A stretch of 64,000 nucleotides of DNA, from NCBI RefSeq assembly GCF_002234915.1, contig NZ_NEWD01000002.1:61-64060 (forward strand), read 5' to 3'. Each line of letters begins with the position of its first letter. Within the stretch, counting starts at the first letter, position 1. Shown here piece after piece: positions 34,646-44,190 of the stretch. The notes beneath the pieces were generated by a model. That model made no database searches, was not told where the DNA came from, and was given only the letters and a program-made list of their open reading frames with translations. Source of the stretch: Bifidobacterium vansinderenii. Its GTDB lineage: Bacteria > Actinomycetota > Actinomycetes > Actinomycetales > Bifidobacteriaceae. The position numbers and the translations under genes are program-made.

Positions 34646-35263
34646 TCAGGCCTGGGCGGCGTCGGCAGCCGGAGCGGCGGCATCGGCGTCGGCAGCCGGA
34701 GCGGCGGCCGGGGCCTCGGCAGCGTCTTCCGGCACCTCGACGGTCACGACGGACTCTTCCGGGTTGTCGTGCACGAGCTCCACGCCCTCGGGCAGGACGA
34801 CGTCCTTGGCCAGCACCTTGGTGCCGTCGACCAGGCCCTCGACGCTGATGGTGATGCGCTCGGGCAGGTTGGTCACGTCGGCCTTGACCTTGAGCTCCTG
34901 GATGTCGACGAACGCCACGGCGGCGCCCTTCGGGGTGCCCTCAACGAAGACCGGGACCTCGACCTCGATCTTCTCGCCGGCGCGCACCTCGTAGAAGTCC
35001 ACGTGCTCGATCTGCTGCTTGACGGGGTTGCGCTGCACGTCCTTGACGACGGCGAGCTTGGAGTCCTCGCCGAACTTCAGCTCGAACAGGGCGTTGGTGT
35101 GACGCAGAGCGTTGGTGGTCTCCTTCAGCGGGAGCTGCAGGAAGGTCGGGTTCTCGCCGCCGGCGTACACGGTGGCCGGAACCAGCTTGGCGACGCGCAG
35201 GCGACGGGCCGCGCCCTTGCCGAACTCGGAACGGACGGCACCTTCGAGGGTGATATCTGCCAT
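34646..35263 (-). CDS. rplY: 50S ribosomal protein L25/general stress protein Ctc
   Basis: bL25 of the long Ctc type, 205 aa, binding 5S rRNA. Starts MADITLEGAVRSEFGKGAARRLR. VPATVYAGG is the L25 core; residues 95-180 form the TL5/Ctc beta domain. The C-terminus is a low-complexity Ala/Asp tail (APAAAPAADADAAAPAAD), common in actinobacteria. AAGGAGAACATC precedes ATG 35263. Confidence 0.96.
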   Translation of the reverse strand: MADITLEGAVRSEFGKGAARRLRVAKLVPATVYAGGENPTFLQLPLKETTNALRHTNALFELKFGEDSKLAVVKDVQRNPVKQQIEHVDFYEVRAGEKIEVEVPVFVEGTPKGAAVAFVDIQELKVKADVTNLPERITISVEGLVDGTKVLAKDVVLPEGVELVHDNPEESVVTVEVPEDAAEAPAAAPAADADAAAPAADAAQA

Positions 35264-35422
35264 GATGTTCTCCTTAATAGAACTGAAAAACCTGAGGTTT
35301 CGTTTTGGCGCATCGACGCGCCGCGGAGAACGCCGTGCAGTGCACGGGAAAATCACACGTCGAGTCGATTACGGAGGATGACGCAATTCACGTCACCGCT
35401 CCCTCGCCAAGACAACAGTCGC

Positions 35423-36397
35423 TTAGTCTACCACATCCACCGAATCACGGCGAACCGGGTGTCGCACACGGGATGTTCCGGAGAACGTGACCACCACGGC
35501 GAGCATCACGCATCCGACACCGACGATCTCCCAGACGGTGGGGAATTCGGAGAACAGCAGTCCGACCGCCACGGCCACGGCCGGGTACATGGACTGCATC
35601 ACGGAGAACGCGCCGGGCGTGGTCTTGCGCATGACCACCTGGTCGATCACGTAGGGGAAGAACGAGCTGAACACGGACACGACGAACATGAGCAGCAGCA
35701 GATGCAGGATGCCCCAGCCGCCTTCCGTAACCAGCCACGTCGCCGTCTGCGGCGGCACGAACAGTCCGCGGACGGCAGGGACGGCAAGAAAGACCGACTG
35801 GATGGCGAATCCGATGCACATGGCAACGGACAGACGGTTGAGCGGACTGCCGGCGTTGGCCACCTGACGGCCCATGATGATGTAGACGCCCCACATGCTG
35901 CCGCCGATGAGAATGGCGACAAGACCGACGATGAAGTGCCCACCGTCGGGCGAGGCGAGCGACATGCCGGCGAGCAGCACCACGCCGACGGCCGCGATGA
36001 CGATGCCGATGCGTTCCCTCCAGTTGCGTCCGGTGAGCACGGCGACACCAAGGGGCCCGATGAATTCGATGGCCACGGCCATGCCCATGTTCATCTGGCT
36101 GATGGCCAGGTAGAACATGGTGTTCATGGCAACGATGGCGAATCCGCATCCGGCGGTGATCAGCCAGTCATGTCGCGTGTTCGGCAGGGTGTTGCGCACC
36201 TCGCGCCGCCACGGCCGGCGCCACAGGAGCATGAGCAGGGCAAGGAATCCGAACCGGTACCATGCCGCGCACAGCGGGTTGATCTGGGTGAACACGCTTT
36301 TGGCGGTACCGGTGGCGATGTACATCAGCGCGCCCTCGATCGCCACGATTACCACGGCCGGGGTCGCATCAAGCATACGGACAACGAACTTCTTCAC
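35423..36397 (-). CDS. EamA/DMT-family transporter, RhtA-like
   Basis: Ten-helix drug/metabolite transporter of 324 aa with two EamA repeats. It resembles RhtA-type threonine/homoserine exporters (NTMFYLAISQMNMGMAVAIEFIGPLGVAV in repeat 1 carries the family signature). The C-terminus is basic and cytoplasmic. A second in-frame ATG lies 7 codons in. The substrate is not determined by the sequence. Confidence 0.85.
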   Translation of the reverse strand: MKKFVVRMLDATPAVVIVAIEGALMYIATGTAKSVFTQINPLCAAWYRFGFLALLMLLWRRPWRREVRNTLPNTRHDWLITAGCGFAIVAMNTMFYLAISQMNMGMAVAIEFIGPLGVAVLTGRNWRERIGIVIAAVGVVLLAGMSLASPDGGHFIVGLVAILIGGSMWGVYIIMGRQVANAGSPLNRLSVAMCIGFAIQSVFLAVPAVRGLFVPPQTATWLVTEGGWGILHLLLLMFVVSVFSSFFPYVIDQVVMRKTTPGAFSVMQSMYPAVAVAVGLLFSEFPTVWEIVGVGCVMLAVVVTFSGTSRVRHPVRRDSVDVVD

Positions 36398-36660
36398 ACC
36401 GCCACCCTACATCGCCCTATGCCTCACATAGTCTCGCCCGATGTCCCTTGCACCCGCGCACAGGTCCCGTCCGGCGATTCCCTCCCACGGGGATCCCTCC
36501 CAAAACGCAGGCGAGGCCCCGCCCGATTCCTCGGACAGGGCCTCGCATATGTTCGACCTACTGGACCTTTCTCGCATCCCCTACTGTTTCAAGTCTTTTC
36601 AAGCTCAGGTTTCCTAAAAGAGTCTCACCTGACCGAAGGACCTAAAGCTTTCAGGGGGGG
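36398..36660 (-). other. Leader of the EamA gene with hairpins
   Basis: No gene seen. A GC-rich hairpin (GCGAGGCCC 36511-36519 with GGGCCTCGC 36538-36546) and, upstream of it on the minus strand, TCAGGT/ACCTGA (about 36613-36640) could form in the transcript leading into the EamA gene, or act as termination signals for pntB. No known riboswitch family could be matched. Confidence 0.4.
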
Positions 36661-36767
36661 GATCATTCACGTAACGCGTGCGGCTTCGGTCGAGCGGAAG
36701 GCGAAGGCGTACGACGGTACGTCGAGTCTTCCGATCGGCCGAAGCCGCACGCGTTACGTGAATGATC
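36661..36767. repeat. Perfect 29-bp inverted repeat abutting the pntB stop
   Basis: Arms at 36661-36689 and 36739-36767 are exact reverse complements. The 49-nt interior has further pairing (CGGAAG/CTTCCG and CGTAC/GTACG). The right arm overlaps the pntB stop codon. No T-run follows on either strand. Confidence 0.85.
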
Positions 36768-38178
36768 ACGAGATGAGTTCCTTGACGGAGGCGATGATAG
36801 CCTGCAGCTCCTTCTTCGCGTCGCCGAAGAGCATCTGCGTGTTGTCTTCGAAGTAGAGCTCGTTTTCGATGCCGGCGTAGCCCTTGCCGCGGCCACGCTT
36901 GATGACGACGACGTTCTGGGACTTGTCGACGTCGAGGATCGGCATGCCGGAGACGGGGGTGCCGGGGCGGCGTGCGGCCGGGTTGGTGACGTCGTTGGCG
37001 CCGACCACCAGGGAGATGGTGGCGGTGGGGAACTGCGGGTTGATGTCGTCGAGGTCGACGAGCTCCTCGTAGGGGACGTTGGCTTCGGCGAGCAGCACGT
37101 TCATGTGGCCGGGCATACGGCCGGCGACGGGGTGGATGGCGTAGGCGACTTCCACGCCGCGGCTCTTGAGCAGTTCGCCAAGGTCGGCGAGCTCGCGCTG
37201 GGCTTGGGCCATGGCGAGGCCGAAGCCGGGAACGAAGATGACCTTCTGCGCGTAGACGAGCTGAACGGCCACGTCGTCGGCGGAGGTCTCCTTCATGGTG
37301 CCGGTCACGCCGTCGTCGCCGCCTGCCGCGTTGTCACCGCCGAATCCGCCGGCGAGGACGGAGAGCAGTGGACGGTTCATGGCCTGGGCCATGAGGATGG
37401 ACAGGGTGACGCCGGCCGCGCCGACGAGGGCGCCGGCGACGATCAGGGCCACGTTGTCGATGGCGAGGCCGGACATGGCCACGGCGGTGCCGGTGCAGGC
37501 GTTGAGTACGGAGATGACGACGGGCATGTCGGCGCCGCCGATCGGGATGACGAACACCAGGCCGTAGCACAGGGCGAACACGGTGGTCAGCACGGACCAG
37601 AGGAGTCGCTGTTCGGGCTGCACGCACAGCATGACGAATGCGGCGATGGTGAGGATGATGAACAGCACGTTCCAGAAGCTCTTGCCGGGCAGCTTAAGGT
37701 TCTTGACGAACTTGACGCCCTGCAGCTTGCCGGCGGCGATGAGCGAGCCGGTGAAGGTGACGGAGCCGATCATGATGCCGAGGCCGGCGGTGATGAGCAC
37801 GACGAGGGTGGGCAGCTGCTCGTTGGTGAGGATGTCGTTGAGCGCCACGAGCGCGGCCGCGCCGCCACCCACGGTATTGAACACGGAGACCAGCTGCGGC
37901 ATGTCGGTCATCTTGACCTTCTTGGCGGACACGACGCCGGCCACCGCGCCGATGAGGATGCCCACGACGAGCACGATCACGGCGGTGGTGGAGATGAAGC
38001 CCTGCACGAACAGGTGCACGAACGCCATGACGACGGCGAACACCATGCCGGTGGCGGAGATCTGGTTGCCCTTGCGCGCGGTCTTCGGGGAGTTCATGAA
38101 GTGCAGGCCCATGACGAACATCACGGCGGCCAGCAGGTATACGAACCATGCAACGATATCGATGGGTGTTGCGGTCAT
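36766..38178 (-). CDS. pntB: NAD(P) transhydrogenase subunit beta
   Basis: Membrane and NADP(H)-binding subunit of the proton-translocating transhydrogenase, 470 aa. About nine transmembrane helices occupy residues 5-265. The C-terminal domain III binds NADP(H): VPGFGLAMAQAQ, HPVAGRMPGHMNVLLAEANVPY and RGRGKGYAGIEN. Its ATG overlaps the pntAb stop (TAATG). Last of three coupled genes. Confidence 0.96.
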   Translation of the reverse strand: MTATPIDIVAWFVYLLAAVMFVMGLHFMNSPKTARKGNQISATGMVFAVVMAFVHLFVQGFISTTAVIVLVVGILIGAVAGVVSAKKVKMTDMPQLVSVFNTVGGGAAALVALNDILTNEQLPTLVVLITAGLGIMIGSVTFTGSLIAAGKLQGVKFVKNLKLPGKSFWNVLFIILTIAAFVMLCVQPEQRLLWSVLTTVFALCYGLVFVIPIGGADMPVVISVLNACTGTAVAMSGLAIDNVALIVAGALVGAAGVTLSILMAQAMNRPLLSVLAGGFGGDNAAGGDDGVTGTMKETSADDVAVQLVYAQKVIFVPGFGLAMAQAQRELADLGELLKSRGVEVAYAIHPVAGRMPGHMNVLLAEANVPYEELVDLDDINPQFPTATISLVVGANDVTNPAARRPGTPVSGMPILDVDKSQNVVVIKRGRGKGYAGIENELYFEDNTQMLFGDAKKELQAIIASVKELIS

Positions 38179-38492
38179 TACTTATCGCCTTCCTTCTCGT
38201 CCTTCTTGGAGGGCTTGGAGCTCTTGAACATCTCGAGCATGCGGTCGGTGACCACATAGCCGCCGACGACGTTCATGGTGCCGAGCACTGCGGCAAGGAA
38301 GATGAACACGTAGGCGAGCGGGGTGTGGGCTTCGGCGACGACGATGACGACGCCGACGATGACGATGCCGTGGATGGAGTTGGCGCCCGACATCAGCGGG
38401 GTGTGCAGGGTCGCCGGCACCTTGCCGATGACCTCGATGCCGATGAGCAGGGCGAGTACGAACAGTGTGATCGAAACGACGAGATCCGGCAT
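38178..38492 (-). CDS. pntAb: NAD(P) transhydrogenase subunit alpha part 2
   Basis: Small membrane subunit of 104 aa with three to four helices and the motif SGANSIHGIVIVG. In enterobacteria this is fused to the NAD domain; here it is separate, as in Rhodospirillum. ATG 38492 (MPDLVVS) is favoured, with AGGAG 8 nt upstream; a GTG at 38498 overlaps the pntAa stop. Confidence 0.94.
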   Translation of the reverse strand: MPDLVVSITLFVLALLIGIEVIGKVPATLHTPLMSGANSIHGIVIVGVVIVVAEAHTPLAYVFIFLAAVLGTMNVVGGYVVTDRMLEMFKSSKPSKKDEKEGDK

Positions 38493-38494
38493 GA

Positions 38495-39646
38495 TCACTT
38501 CTCCTCTTCCTTGGTGGCCGTGGCGTCGCGTCCGGCGACGACCATGGCGTTGTCGAGTTCCTCGTTCAGATCCATGGCGAGGCTGCCGTCGTGCACGAAG
38601 TGGGCGAGCACGTCGGCCACGTTACGGGCCAGCAGGTTGGATGCGGTGGTGGCCACGCCGCTCGCCAGATCGGGAGCGCCGATCAGCTGCACGCCGTTGT
38701 CGGTGACGATGGTCTGGTTCGGCTCGGAACCCTCCACGTTGCCGCCGAGCTCGCTTGCCGCGCAGTCGACGATCACGGCGCCGCGGTGCAGTCCGTCGAC
38801 GCCGGCCTTGGTGAGCAGCACCGGGGGCTTGCGTCCGGGCACCTTGGCGGTGGTGATGACCACGTCGAATTCCGCGGCCTTCTTGTCCACGGCGGCCTGC
38901 TGGGCGGCCTGCTCCTCGGCGGTGAGCTGGCGGGCGTAGCCGCCCTCGCCCTGTCCCTTGGAGAAGTCGAGTCCCAGATCCAGGAACTTGGCGCCGAGCG
39001 AGAGCACCTCGCCCTTGGCGGCGGGACGCACGTCGTAGGCGGTCACGACCGCTCCGAGACGGCGCGCGGTGCCGATGGCCTGCAGTCCGGCGATGCCGGC
39101 GCCCAGAATGAGCACCTTGGCGGGGCGGATCGTGCCGGCCGCGGTGGTCATCATGGGGAAGAACGAGCCGTAGGCGTCGGCGGCCTTGAGCACGGCCTTG
39201 TATCCCATGACGGAGTTCTGGCTGGTCATCTCGTCCATGGACTGTGCGGAGCTGAGCTGTCGGGGCAGCTTTTCGATGCCCACACCGACCAGTCCGGCCT
39301 TGTCGAGACGATCCACGTACTCCTGATCAGTGAACGATCCGAGCATGCCGATGACCCAGGAGCCCTTGGGCAGCTTGCCGACGAGCTCGTCATCGGGCCG
39401 TCCCACGAATCCGAACGCCTGCGCCTGCTTGATGACCTCATCCTTGGAGCCGATCCTGGCGCCTGCCTTCACATAGTCTTCGTCGCTGAAACCGGCGGCG
39501 TGTCCTGCGTTGCTTTCGATGACGCATTCGACGGACGAGCGCTTGAGTCGCTTGACGATATCCGGGGTGAGAGCCACACGGGATTCATATTCCGCGGTCT
39601 CGTTGAAAATTCCATAAGTGATGGTCGATTGCGTATCTTCCGCCAC
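38495..39646 (-). CDS. pntAa: NAD(P) transhydrogenase subunit alpha part 1
   Basis: Soluble NAD(H)-binding domain I, 383 aa. Starts at GTG 39646 (VAEDTQSTITYGIFNET) with AGGGAGGACCAG upstream. Motifs: ESRVALTPDIV near the N-terminus and the NAD site VLILGAGIAGLQAIGTARRLGA near residue 170. It heads the pntAa-pntAb-pntB operon, and all three joints overlap. Confidence 0.96.
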   Translation of the reverse strand: MAEDTQSTITYGIFNETAEYESRVALTPDIVKRLKRSSVECVIESNAGHAAGFSDEDYVKAGARIGSKDEVIKQAQAFGFVGRPDDELVGKLPKGSWVIGMLGSFTDQEYVDRLDKAGLVGVGIEKLPRQLSSAQSMDEMTSQNSVMGYKAVLKAADAYGSFFPMMTTAAGTIRPAKVLILGAGIAGLQAIGTARRLGAVVTAYDVRPAAKGEVLSLGAKFLDLGLDFSKGQGEGGYARQLTAEEQAAQQAAVDKKAAEFDVVITTAKVPGRKPPVLLTKAGVDGLHRGAVIVDCAASELGGNVEGSEPNQTIVTDNGVQLIGAPDLASGVATTASNLLARNVADVLAHFVHDGSLAMDLNEELDNAMVVAGRDATATKEEEK

Positions 39647-39865
39647 CTGGTCCTCCCTCGTAATCCTTCTGTAATGGCGCCACGCCAATCCGCAACGCCC
39701 CGATAAGTCTATATCAAAGTCAACAATTGGCAACATTTGCCCAAGATACGGAAGTTTGCGGTACACCGATCGTCCGAACGGCGTTGTTCCACCCCGCCTA
39801 CGGTAGCGTAACGAGCGGGACGGGGGCTAAAGTGTGCGAGGAATCTTTAAGTTGAAGGAGAACTC

Positions 39866-41902
39866 GTGGGTCTAATCGGTTCCGTGAAGAACGCCGTCGC
39901 GTCGGCGGCTCATCGTGCTTCCAACCTCGGACGCAATTATCAGGACTACCCCGGCAGCGACGATCTGAACGATGACGGCCTGCCCGACAACCCGCAGTCG
40001 CAGGAGATGCCCTCCCCCGACGAGCTGCCGCACGTGGATTTCTGGGGTCCCGGCTACGCCACAACGACCTTCCTGGACGACGCCGGTCTGCTGACGGCCC
40101 GTACGGACGGCAATCCGCCGCTCGACGATGGCACAAGCATCTACGACATCTATGCCGAACGTGCCGAACGCATGGGCGATAAGCCGCTGTACACCTTCAA
40201 GCAGGACGGCCAGTGGGTTACCAAGACCGCCAACGAGGTACTCGCCGACATCCGCATCACCGCGAAGGGCCTGCTGCATTACGGTCTGAAGAAGGGCGAC
40301 GGCGTGGCGTTCATGTGCCGCACCAGCTACGCGTGGAACATCACTGATGCCGCGATCATGGCGTGCGGCGGTGTGCTCGCCACCGTGTATGACACCGACT
40401 CGGGAGAGCAGATCCGCAACATCGCAAACAATTCCGATGCCCGTCTGCTGATCGTGGAGACCACGGCCATGCGTGACGAGGCGGAGAGCGTGCTCGCCGA
40501 CTGCCCGACGGTGGAGCATGTCGTATGCCTGGAGACCGGTGGACTCGACGAGATCCAGGCGTACGGCGCCTCGGTCTCCGATGCCGTACTGGATGAGCGC
40601 ATCAGCTCGATCCGCAAGACCGACCTGTGTTCGATCGTGTACACGTCCGGCTCCACCGCCGCGCCGAAGGGCGTGGAGATGACGCATGAGCATTACTGCG
40701 CCGACGCGTTCAACCTGCGCGACTACATGCCCGACCTGCTGCACGACGAACGCAATTCCGTGCTGCTGTTCCTGCCTCAGGCACATTCCTTCGCCCGCGC
40801 CATCAACTACATCGTGGTGGCCAGCGACATGCGCGTCTACATCGCTCAGGGCATCAAGACGCTGATCAGCGACCTGCAGGTGGCCAAGCCGGCCGTGATG
40901 ATCGTGGTGCCGCGTGTACTGGAGAAGGTGTACAACGCCGCCTCCCAGAAGGCAGGACACGGTGCCAAGGGCCTGGTGTTCGCCGCAGCGGTCACCGCCG
41001 CGCAGGACTACATGAAGGAGGTCAACGACAAGGGCCATGCCAGCGCGCTGACCGCCGCCCGTCGTGCCTCGTTCGATCCCGTCGTCTACAAGTCGCTGCG
41101 CGATGTACTGGGCGGCCGCATGCAGTGGATCGTCTCGGGCGGCGCCCCGCTCGACCCGGAGCTCATGGCGTTCTTCCGCGGCGCCAAGGTGCCGGTGTAT
41201 GAGGGCTACGGTGCCACGGAGACCACGGCGCCGTGCGCGTTCAATCCGCTGGGCGTGCCGTTCCATCAGGGTTCCGTCGGCATCCCGTTCCCGGGTTTCT
41301 CGCTGCGCATCGGTGACGACGGCGAGATCCAGATCAAGGGCGCCTCGGTGTTCCACCGCTACCACAAGAACGATGAGGCCACCAAGTCGTCGTTCACCGA
41401 CGACGGATGGTACGCCACCGGCGATCTTGGCCGTCTCGACGGCAACGGATTCCTGTACATCACCGGCCGCAAGAAGGATCTCATCATCACCGCAGGTGGC
41501 AAGAACGTGTCCCCCGGTCCGATCGAGGAGGTGATCCAGCGCTGTGAGATCGTCTCCCAGGCGCTGGTGCTCGGAGACAAGCGCCCGTTCATCTCGGCGC
41601 TGATCACGCTGGACGAGGAGGCGTTGCGCCCATGGCTGGAGTCCAAGGGTCTCAACCGTGACATGTCGATGGAGGAGGCCGCCTCGAACGCCGCGGTGCG
41701 CGCGGAGATCCAGAAGTTCGTCGATCAGGCGAACGACGGCGTGTCCCGCGCCGAATCAGTGCGCAAGTTCATTGTGCTGCCGGAGGAATTCACGCAGGAG
41801 AACGGCCTGATGACCGCGTCGATGAAGGTCATCCGTCCGAAGGTGATCGCCCGCTACGCCGAACTGCTCAACACGCAGATGTACACGCCGCGCAAGAAGT
41901 AG
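39866..41902 (+). CDS. fadD: Long-chain acyl-CoA ligase (AMP-forming)
   Basis: Activates fatty acids to acyl-CoA. 678 aa, starting at GTG 39866 with AAGGAG 5 nt upstream. The AMP-binding motif SIVYTSGSTAAPKGVEMTH is near residue 255; YEGYGATETTAP and WYATGDLGRLDGNGFLYITGRKKDLIIT follow. Residues 1-85 are an atypical N-terminal extension before the ligase core. The catalytic C-terminal Lys (TASMKVIRPKV) is present. Bifidobacteria do not carry beta-oxidation, so lipid incorporation of exogenous fatty acid is the likelier role. Confidence 0.92.
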   Translation: MGLIGSVKNAVASAAHRASNLGRNYQDYPGSDDLNDDGLPDNPQSQEMPSPDELPHVDFWGPGYATTTFLDDAGLLTARTDGNPPLDDGTSIYDIYAERAERMGDKPLYTFKQDGQWVTKTANEVLADIRITAKGLLHYGLKKGDGVAFMCRTSYAWNITDAAIMACGGVLATVYDTDSGEQIRNIANNSDARLLIVETTAMRDEAESVLADCPTVEHVVCLETGGLDEIQAYGASVSDAVLDERISSIRKTDLCSIVYTSGSTAAPKGVEMTHEHYCADAFNLRDYMPDLLHDERNSVLLFLPQAHSFARAINYIVVASDMRVYIAQGIKTLISDLQVAKPAVMIVVPRVLEKVYNAASQKAGHGAKGLVFAAAVTAAQDYMKEVNDKGHASALTAARRASFDPVVYKSLRDVLGGRMQWIVSGGAPLDPELMAFFRGAKVPVYEGYGATETTAPCAFNPLGVPFHQGSVGIPFPGFSLRIGDDGEIQIKGASVFHRYHKNDEATKSSFTDDGWYATGDLGRLDGNGFLYITGRKKDLIITAGGKNVSPGPIEEVIQRCEIVSQALVLGDKRPFISALITLDEEALRPWLESKGLNRDMSMEEAASNAAVRAEIQKFVDQANDGVSRAESVRKFIVLPEEFTQENGLMTASMKVIRPKVIARYAELLNTQMYTPRKK

Positions 41903-41938
41903 GCGACCGCCCGCAACCGACACGGCAGAAATGACAAG

Positions 41939-41990
41939 ACGACGGGGCCGGTGTCCACGATGATTCCGTGGACACCGGCCCCGTCGTTTT
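41939..41990 (+). terminator. Strong intrinsic terminator after the acyl-CoA ligase gene
   Basis: Perfect 20-bp stem (41939-41958 with 41968-41987), 9-nt loop, followed by TTTT. It lies between convergent genes and could serve both strands. Confidence 0.92.
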
Positions 41991-42062
41991 CATTCCTCAC
42001 CGGCACTGATCGGAGGCGCCTGACGAATCGGATCGACGGACGCGAAACCCCGTGGCGGACTC

Positions 42063-43094
42063 TCACCGCTCGAACGGATAAACCTCGCCCCACTGCGCGC
42101 GCAGGGAGTCCATGACGCGCATGATGCGCAGCGTCTCCTCGTGAGGCATTTCCGGGCATTCGACACGGCCATCGAGAATCGCTCGGGCCGCGGAGACCAC
42201 CTGGTATTCGTATCCCGTGATCTGTTCGGGAACGTCGATGGAACGCACCTTGCGATGATCCTTGTCGAACACGTCGATGCGTTCGGGGTTGTTGATGTTC
42301 TCGACGATCAGATATCCGGCATCGCCCTGGATCACACCCTGTCGGCTGCCGACGGAGACCATGGACGAGTCGATCGTGGCCGACACGCCGTTGCTGAGCC
42401 AGAACGTGGCGGAGAACTGCTCGTCCACTCCCCTGTCGGTCAGGGTGCAGGAGCTGATCGTCCGTTCGACGCCGGCGTCCGGGAACGCCATGGCGATGAA
42501 GTTGATCGGATAGACGCCCACATCGAGTAGCGCACCGCCCGCCATGGCGGGGTCGGTCATGCGGGCTTTGCCGGAGACGGGGTACGACAGGTTCGCGTAT
42601 GTCTGCCGCGGCGTGCCGATCTCGCCGGAACCGAGCACGTCGAGAACGAGCTGCCGGCTGGGCATGTATCGGGTCCAGATCGCCTCGGTGCAGGTCAGTC
42701 CCGTCTTGCGGGCCACGTCCAGCACGCGTCGGGCCTGAGATTCGTTCGCGGTGAAGGACTTCTCCACCAGCACGTTCTTGCCTGCCTGCATGCAGGCGAT
42801 GGCCTGATCGGCGTGCAGAGCGTGAGGGGTGGCGATGTACACCAGATCGATCTCGGGGTCGGCGAGCATGTCCTCGTACGATCCGTAGGCGTGCGGGAAA
42901 CCGTACTGGTCGGCGAATGCACGGGCACGGGACTCATCGGCTCTCGTGGCCACGGCATAGGGGCGGATCAGATCGGAATAGCGTTCGTCCCGGCTCATGC
43001 CCTGCAACGTCTGCGCCATGTGATGCGCGATGCGGCCACAGCCCAGAATCGCCACGTTCACGATGCCCGAGTGCGTGCCATTGCGGCTGCTCAT
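42063..43094 (-). CDS. Gfo/Idh/MocA-family NAD(P)-dependent oxidoreductase
   Basis: 343 aa. N-terminal Rossmann fold with VAILGCGRIAHHMAQTL near residue 14, then DLVYIATPHALHADQAIACMQAGKNVLVEKSFTAN, including the EK(S/P) motif with catalytic Lys, typical of the family. The C-terminal domain has GGALLDVGVYPINF. It probably acts on a sugar or polyol-like substrate; the exact one cannot be inferred. AAAGGACA lies upstream of ATG 43094. Confidence 0.9.
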   Translation of the reverse strand: MSSRNGTHSGIVNVAILGCGRIAHHMAQTLQGMSRDERYSDLIRPYAVATRADESRARAFADQYGFPHAYGSYEDMLADPEIDLVYIATPHALHADQAIACMQAGKNVLVEKSFTANESQARRVLDVARKTGLTCTEAIWTRYMPSRQLVLDVLGSGEIGTPRQTYANLSYPVSGKARMTDPAMAGGALLDVGVYPINFIAMAFPDAGVERTISSCTLTDRGVDEQFSATFWLSNGVSATIDSSMVSVGSRQGVIQGDAGYLIVENINNPERIDVFDKDHRKVRSIDVPEQITGYEYQVVSAARAILDGRVECPEMPHEETLRIMRVMDSLRAQWGEVYPFER

Positions 43095-43135
43095 GATGCA
43101 TTGTCCTTTCTATGCGAGGTCCCGAAGATCCGCCG

Positions 43136-44107
43136 TCAGAATCCGAGGCGTTCCAGCTTCTTCGGATCGGACTGCCATTCCTTGGCCACCTTCACATGCA
43201 TGTCGAGGTTGGCCTTGCATCCGACGATGCGGTTGATCGGCGTGCGCAGCTTCTTCTTGACGCGCACCAGATGCTCGGCCTTGCGTCCGATGATGATCGG
43301 CTTCTGCGAGTCGCGCTCCACATACACGGAGACATGCACCTGGGCCTTGGGCTTGGGGGCGTTGGCCGGACGCTGTGCATCGGACTCGTCCTCCTCGTCC
43401 TCGTCCGGGTAGTCGATGGAGTCGACCACCACGGCCAGCGAATGCGGCAGTTCGTCGGTGAGTTCCTCGAGGAACGCGCCGCGAATGAGTTCGGCGATCG
43501 TCTCGGAGGGCGGCTCCTCGCTGATCTGATCGTCCGGGTACATCTGAGGGCCTTCCGGCATTGCCTCGATGAGCACGTGCTTCACCTCGTCGAGGTTGTC
43601 CTTCTCGAGGGCCGATACGGGCACGATGTCGGAGAACGCGGCGAACTCGTTGATCTCGATGAGCTTGTCGACGAGCTGTGCATGGTTGAGCTCGTCGATC
43701 TTGGTGACGACGGCGATCAGCGGGACCTTCCAGGTGAAGGTGCCGTCGTCGTTCTTGCGGGCGAAGTCGCCGCGCAGACGGCTGAGGATGCGCTTGTCGC
43801 CGGGGCCGATGGGCTGGTCGGCGGGAAGCAGGAATGCGACGGCGTCCACGTCGGACAGGGAGTTGTCGACGATGTCGTTGAGTCGCTGTCCCAGCAGCGT
43901 GCGGGGACGGTGGATACCGGGGGTGTCCACGAGCACGATCTGCGCGTTGTCGGTGGTGAGCACGCCGCGGATCGCCTTTCGGGTGGTCTCCGGGCGGGAG
44001 GACGTGATGGCGATATGGGAGCCGATCAACGCGTTGATCAGCGTCGACTTACCTACGTTCGGTCGTCCGACGACCGCGATGAATCCTGACCTGTAAGCTT
44101 CTTGCAT
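43136..44107 (-). CDS. era: GTPase Era
   Basis: Essential 16S rRNA-binding GTPase in 30S maturation. 323 aa, starting MQEAYRSGFIAVVGRPNVGKST. G1 GRPNVGKST, G3 DTPGI, G4 TKID. The C-terminal KH domain has EHLVRVKKKLRTPINRIVG. A roughly 25-residue acidic insert (DYPDEDEEDESDAQRPANAPKPK) precedes the KH domain. ATG 44107 lacks a Shine-Dalgarno. Era follows the CNNM gene, completing the phoH-ybeY-CNNM-era order. Confidence 0.95.
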   Translation of the reverse strand: MQEAYRSGFIAVVGRPNVGKSTLINALIGSHIAITSSRPETTRKAIRGVLTTDNAQIVLVDTPGIHRPRTLLGQRLNDIVDNSLSDVDAVAFLLPADQPIGPGDKRILSRLRGDFARKNDDGTFTWKVPLIAVVTKIDELNHAQLVDKLIEINEFAAFSDIVPVSALEKDNLDEVKHVLIEAMPEGPQMYPDDQISEEPPSETIAELIRGAFLEELTDELPHSLAVVVDSIDYPDEDEEDESDAQRPANAPKPKAQVHVSVYVERDSQKPIIIGRKAEHLVRVKKKLRTPINRIVGCKANLDMHVKVAKEWQSDPKKLERLGF

Positions 44108-44123
44108 GAGAAACCACTTTAGC

Positions 44124-44164
44124 GCGACGTCTGCCGTACGGGCTACCCATACGGCAGACGTCGC
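44124..44164. repeat. 15-bp perfect hairpin between the CNNM gene and era
   Basis: GCGACGTCTGCCGTA (44124-44138) pairs with 44150-44164 across an 11-nt loop. It sits 17 bp before the era start with no T-run, so it may be a terminator remnant or a 5' leader structure for era. Confidence 0.7.
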
Positions 44165-44190
44165 GCAGCGGCATGATTCACCTTGGGACG

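Noticed and set aside
36661-36767. Insertion sequence ends
   Set aside because: The 29-bp arms enclose only 49 bp, there is no transposase or target duplication visible.
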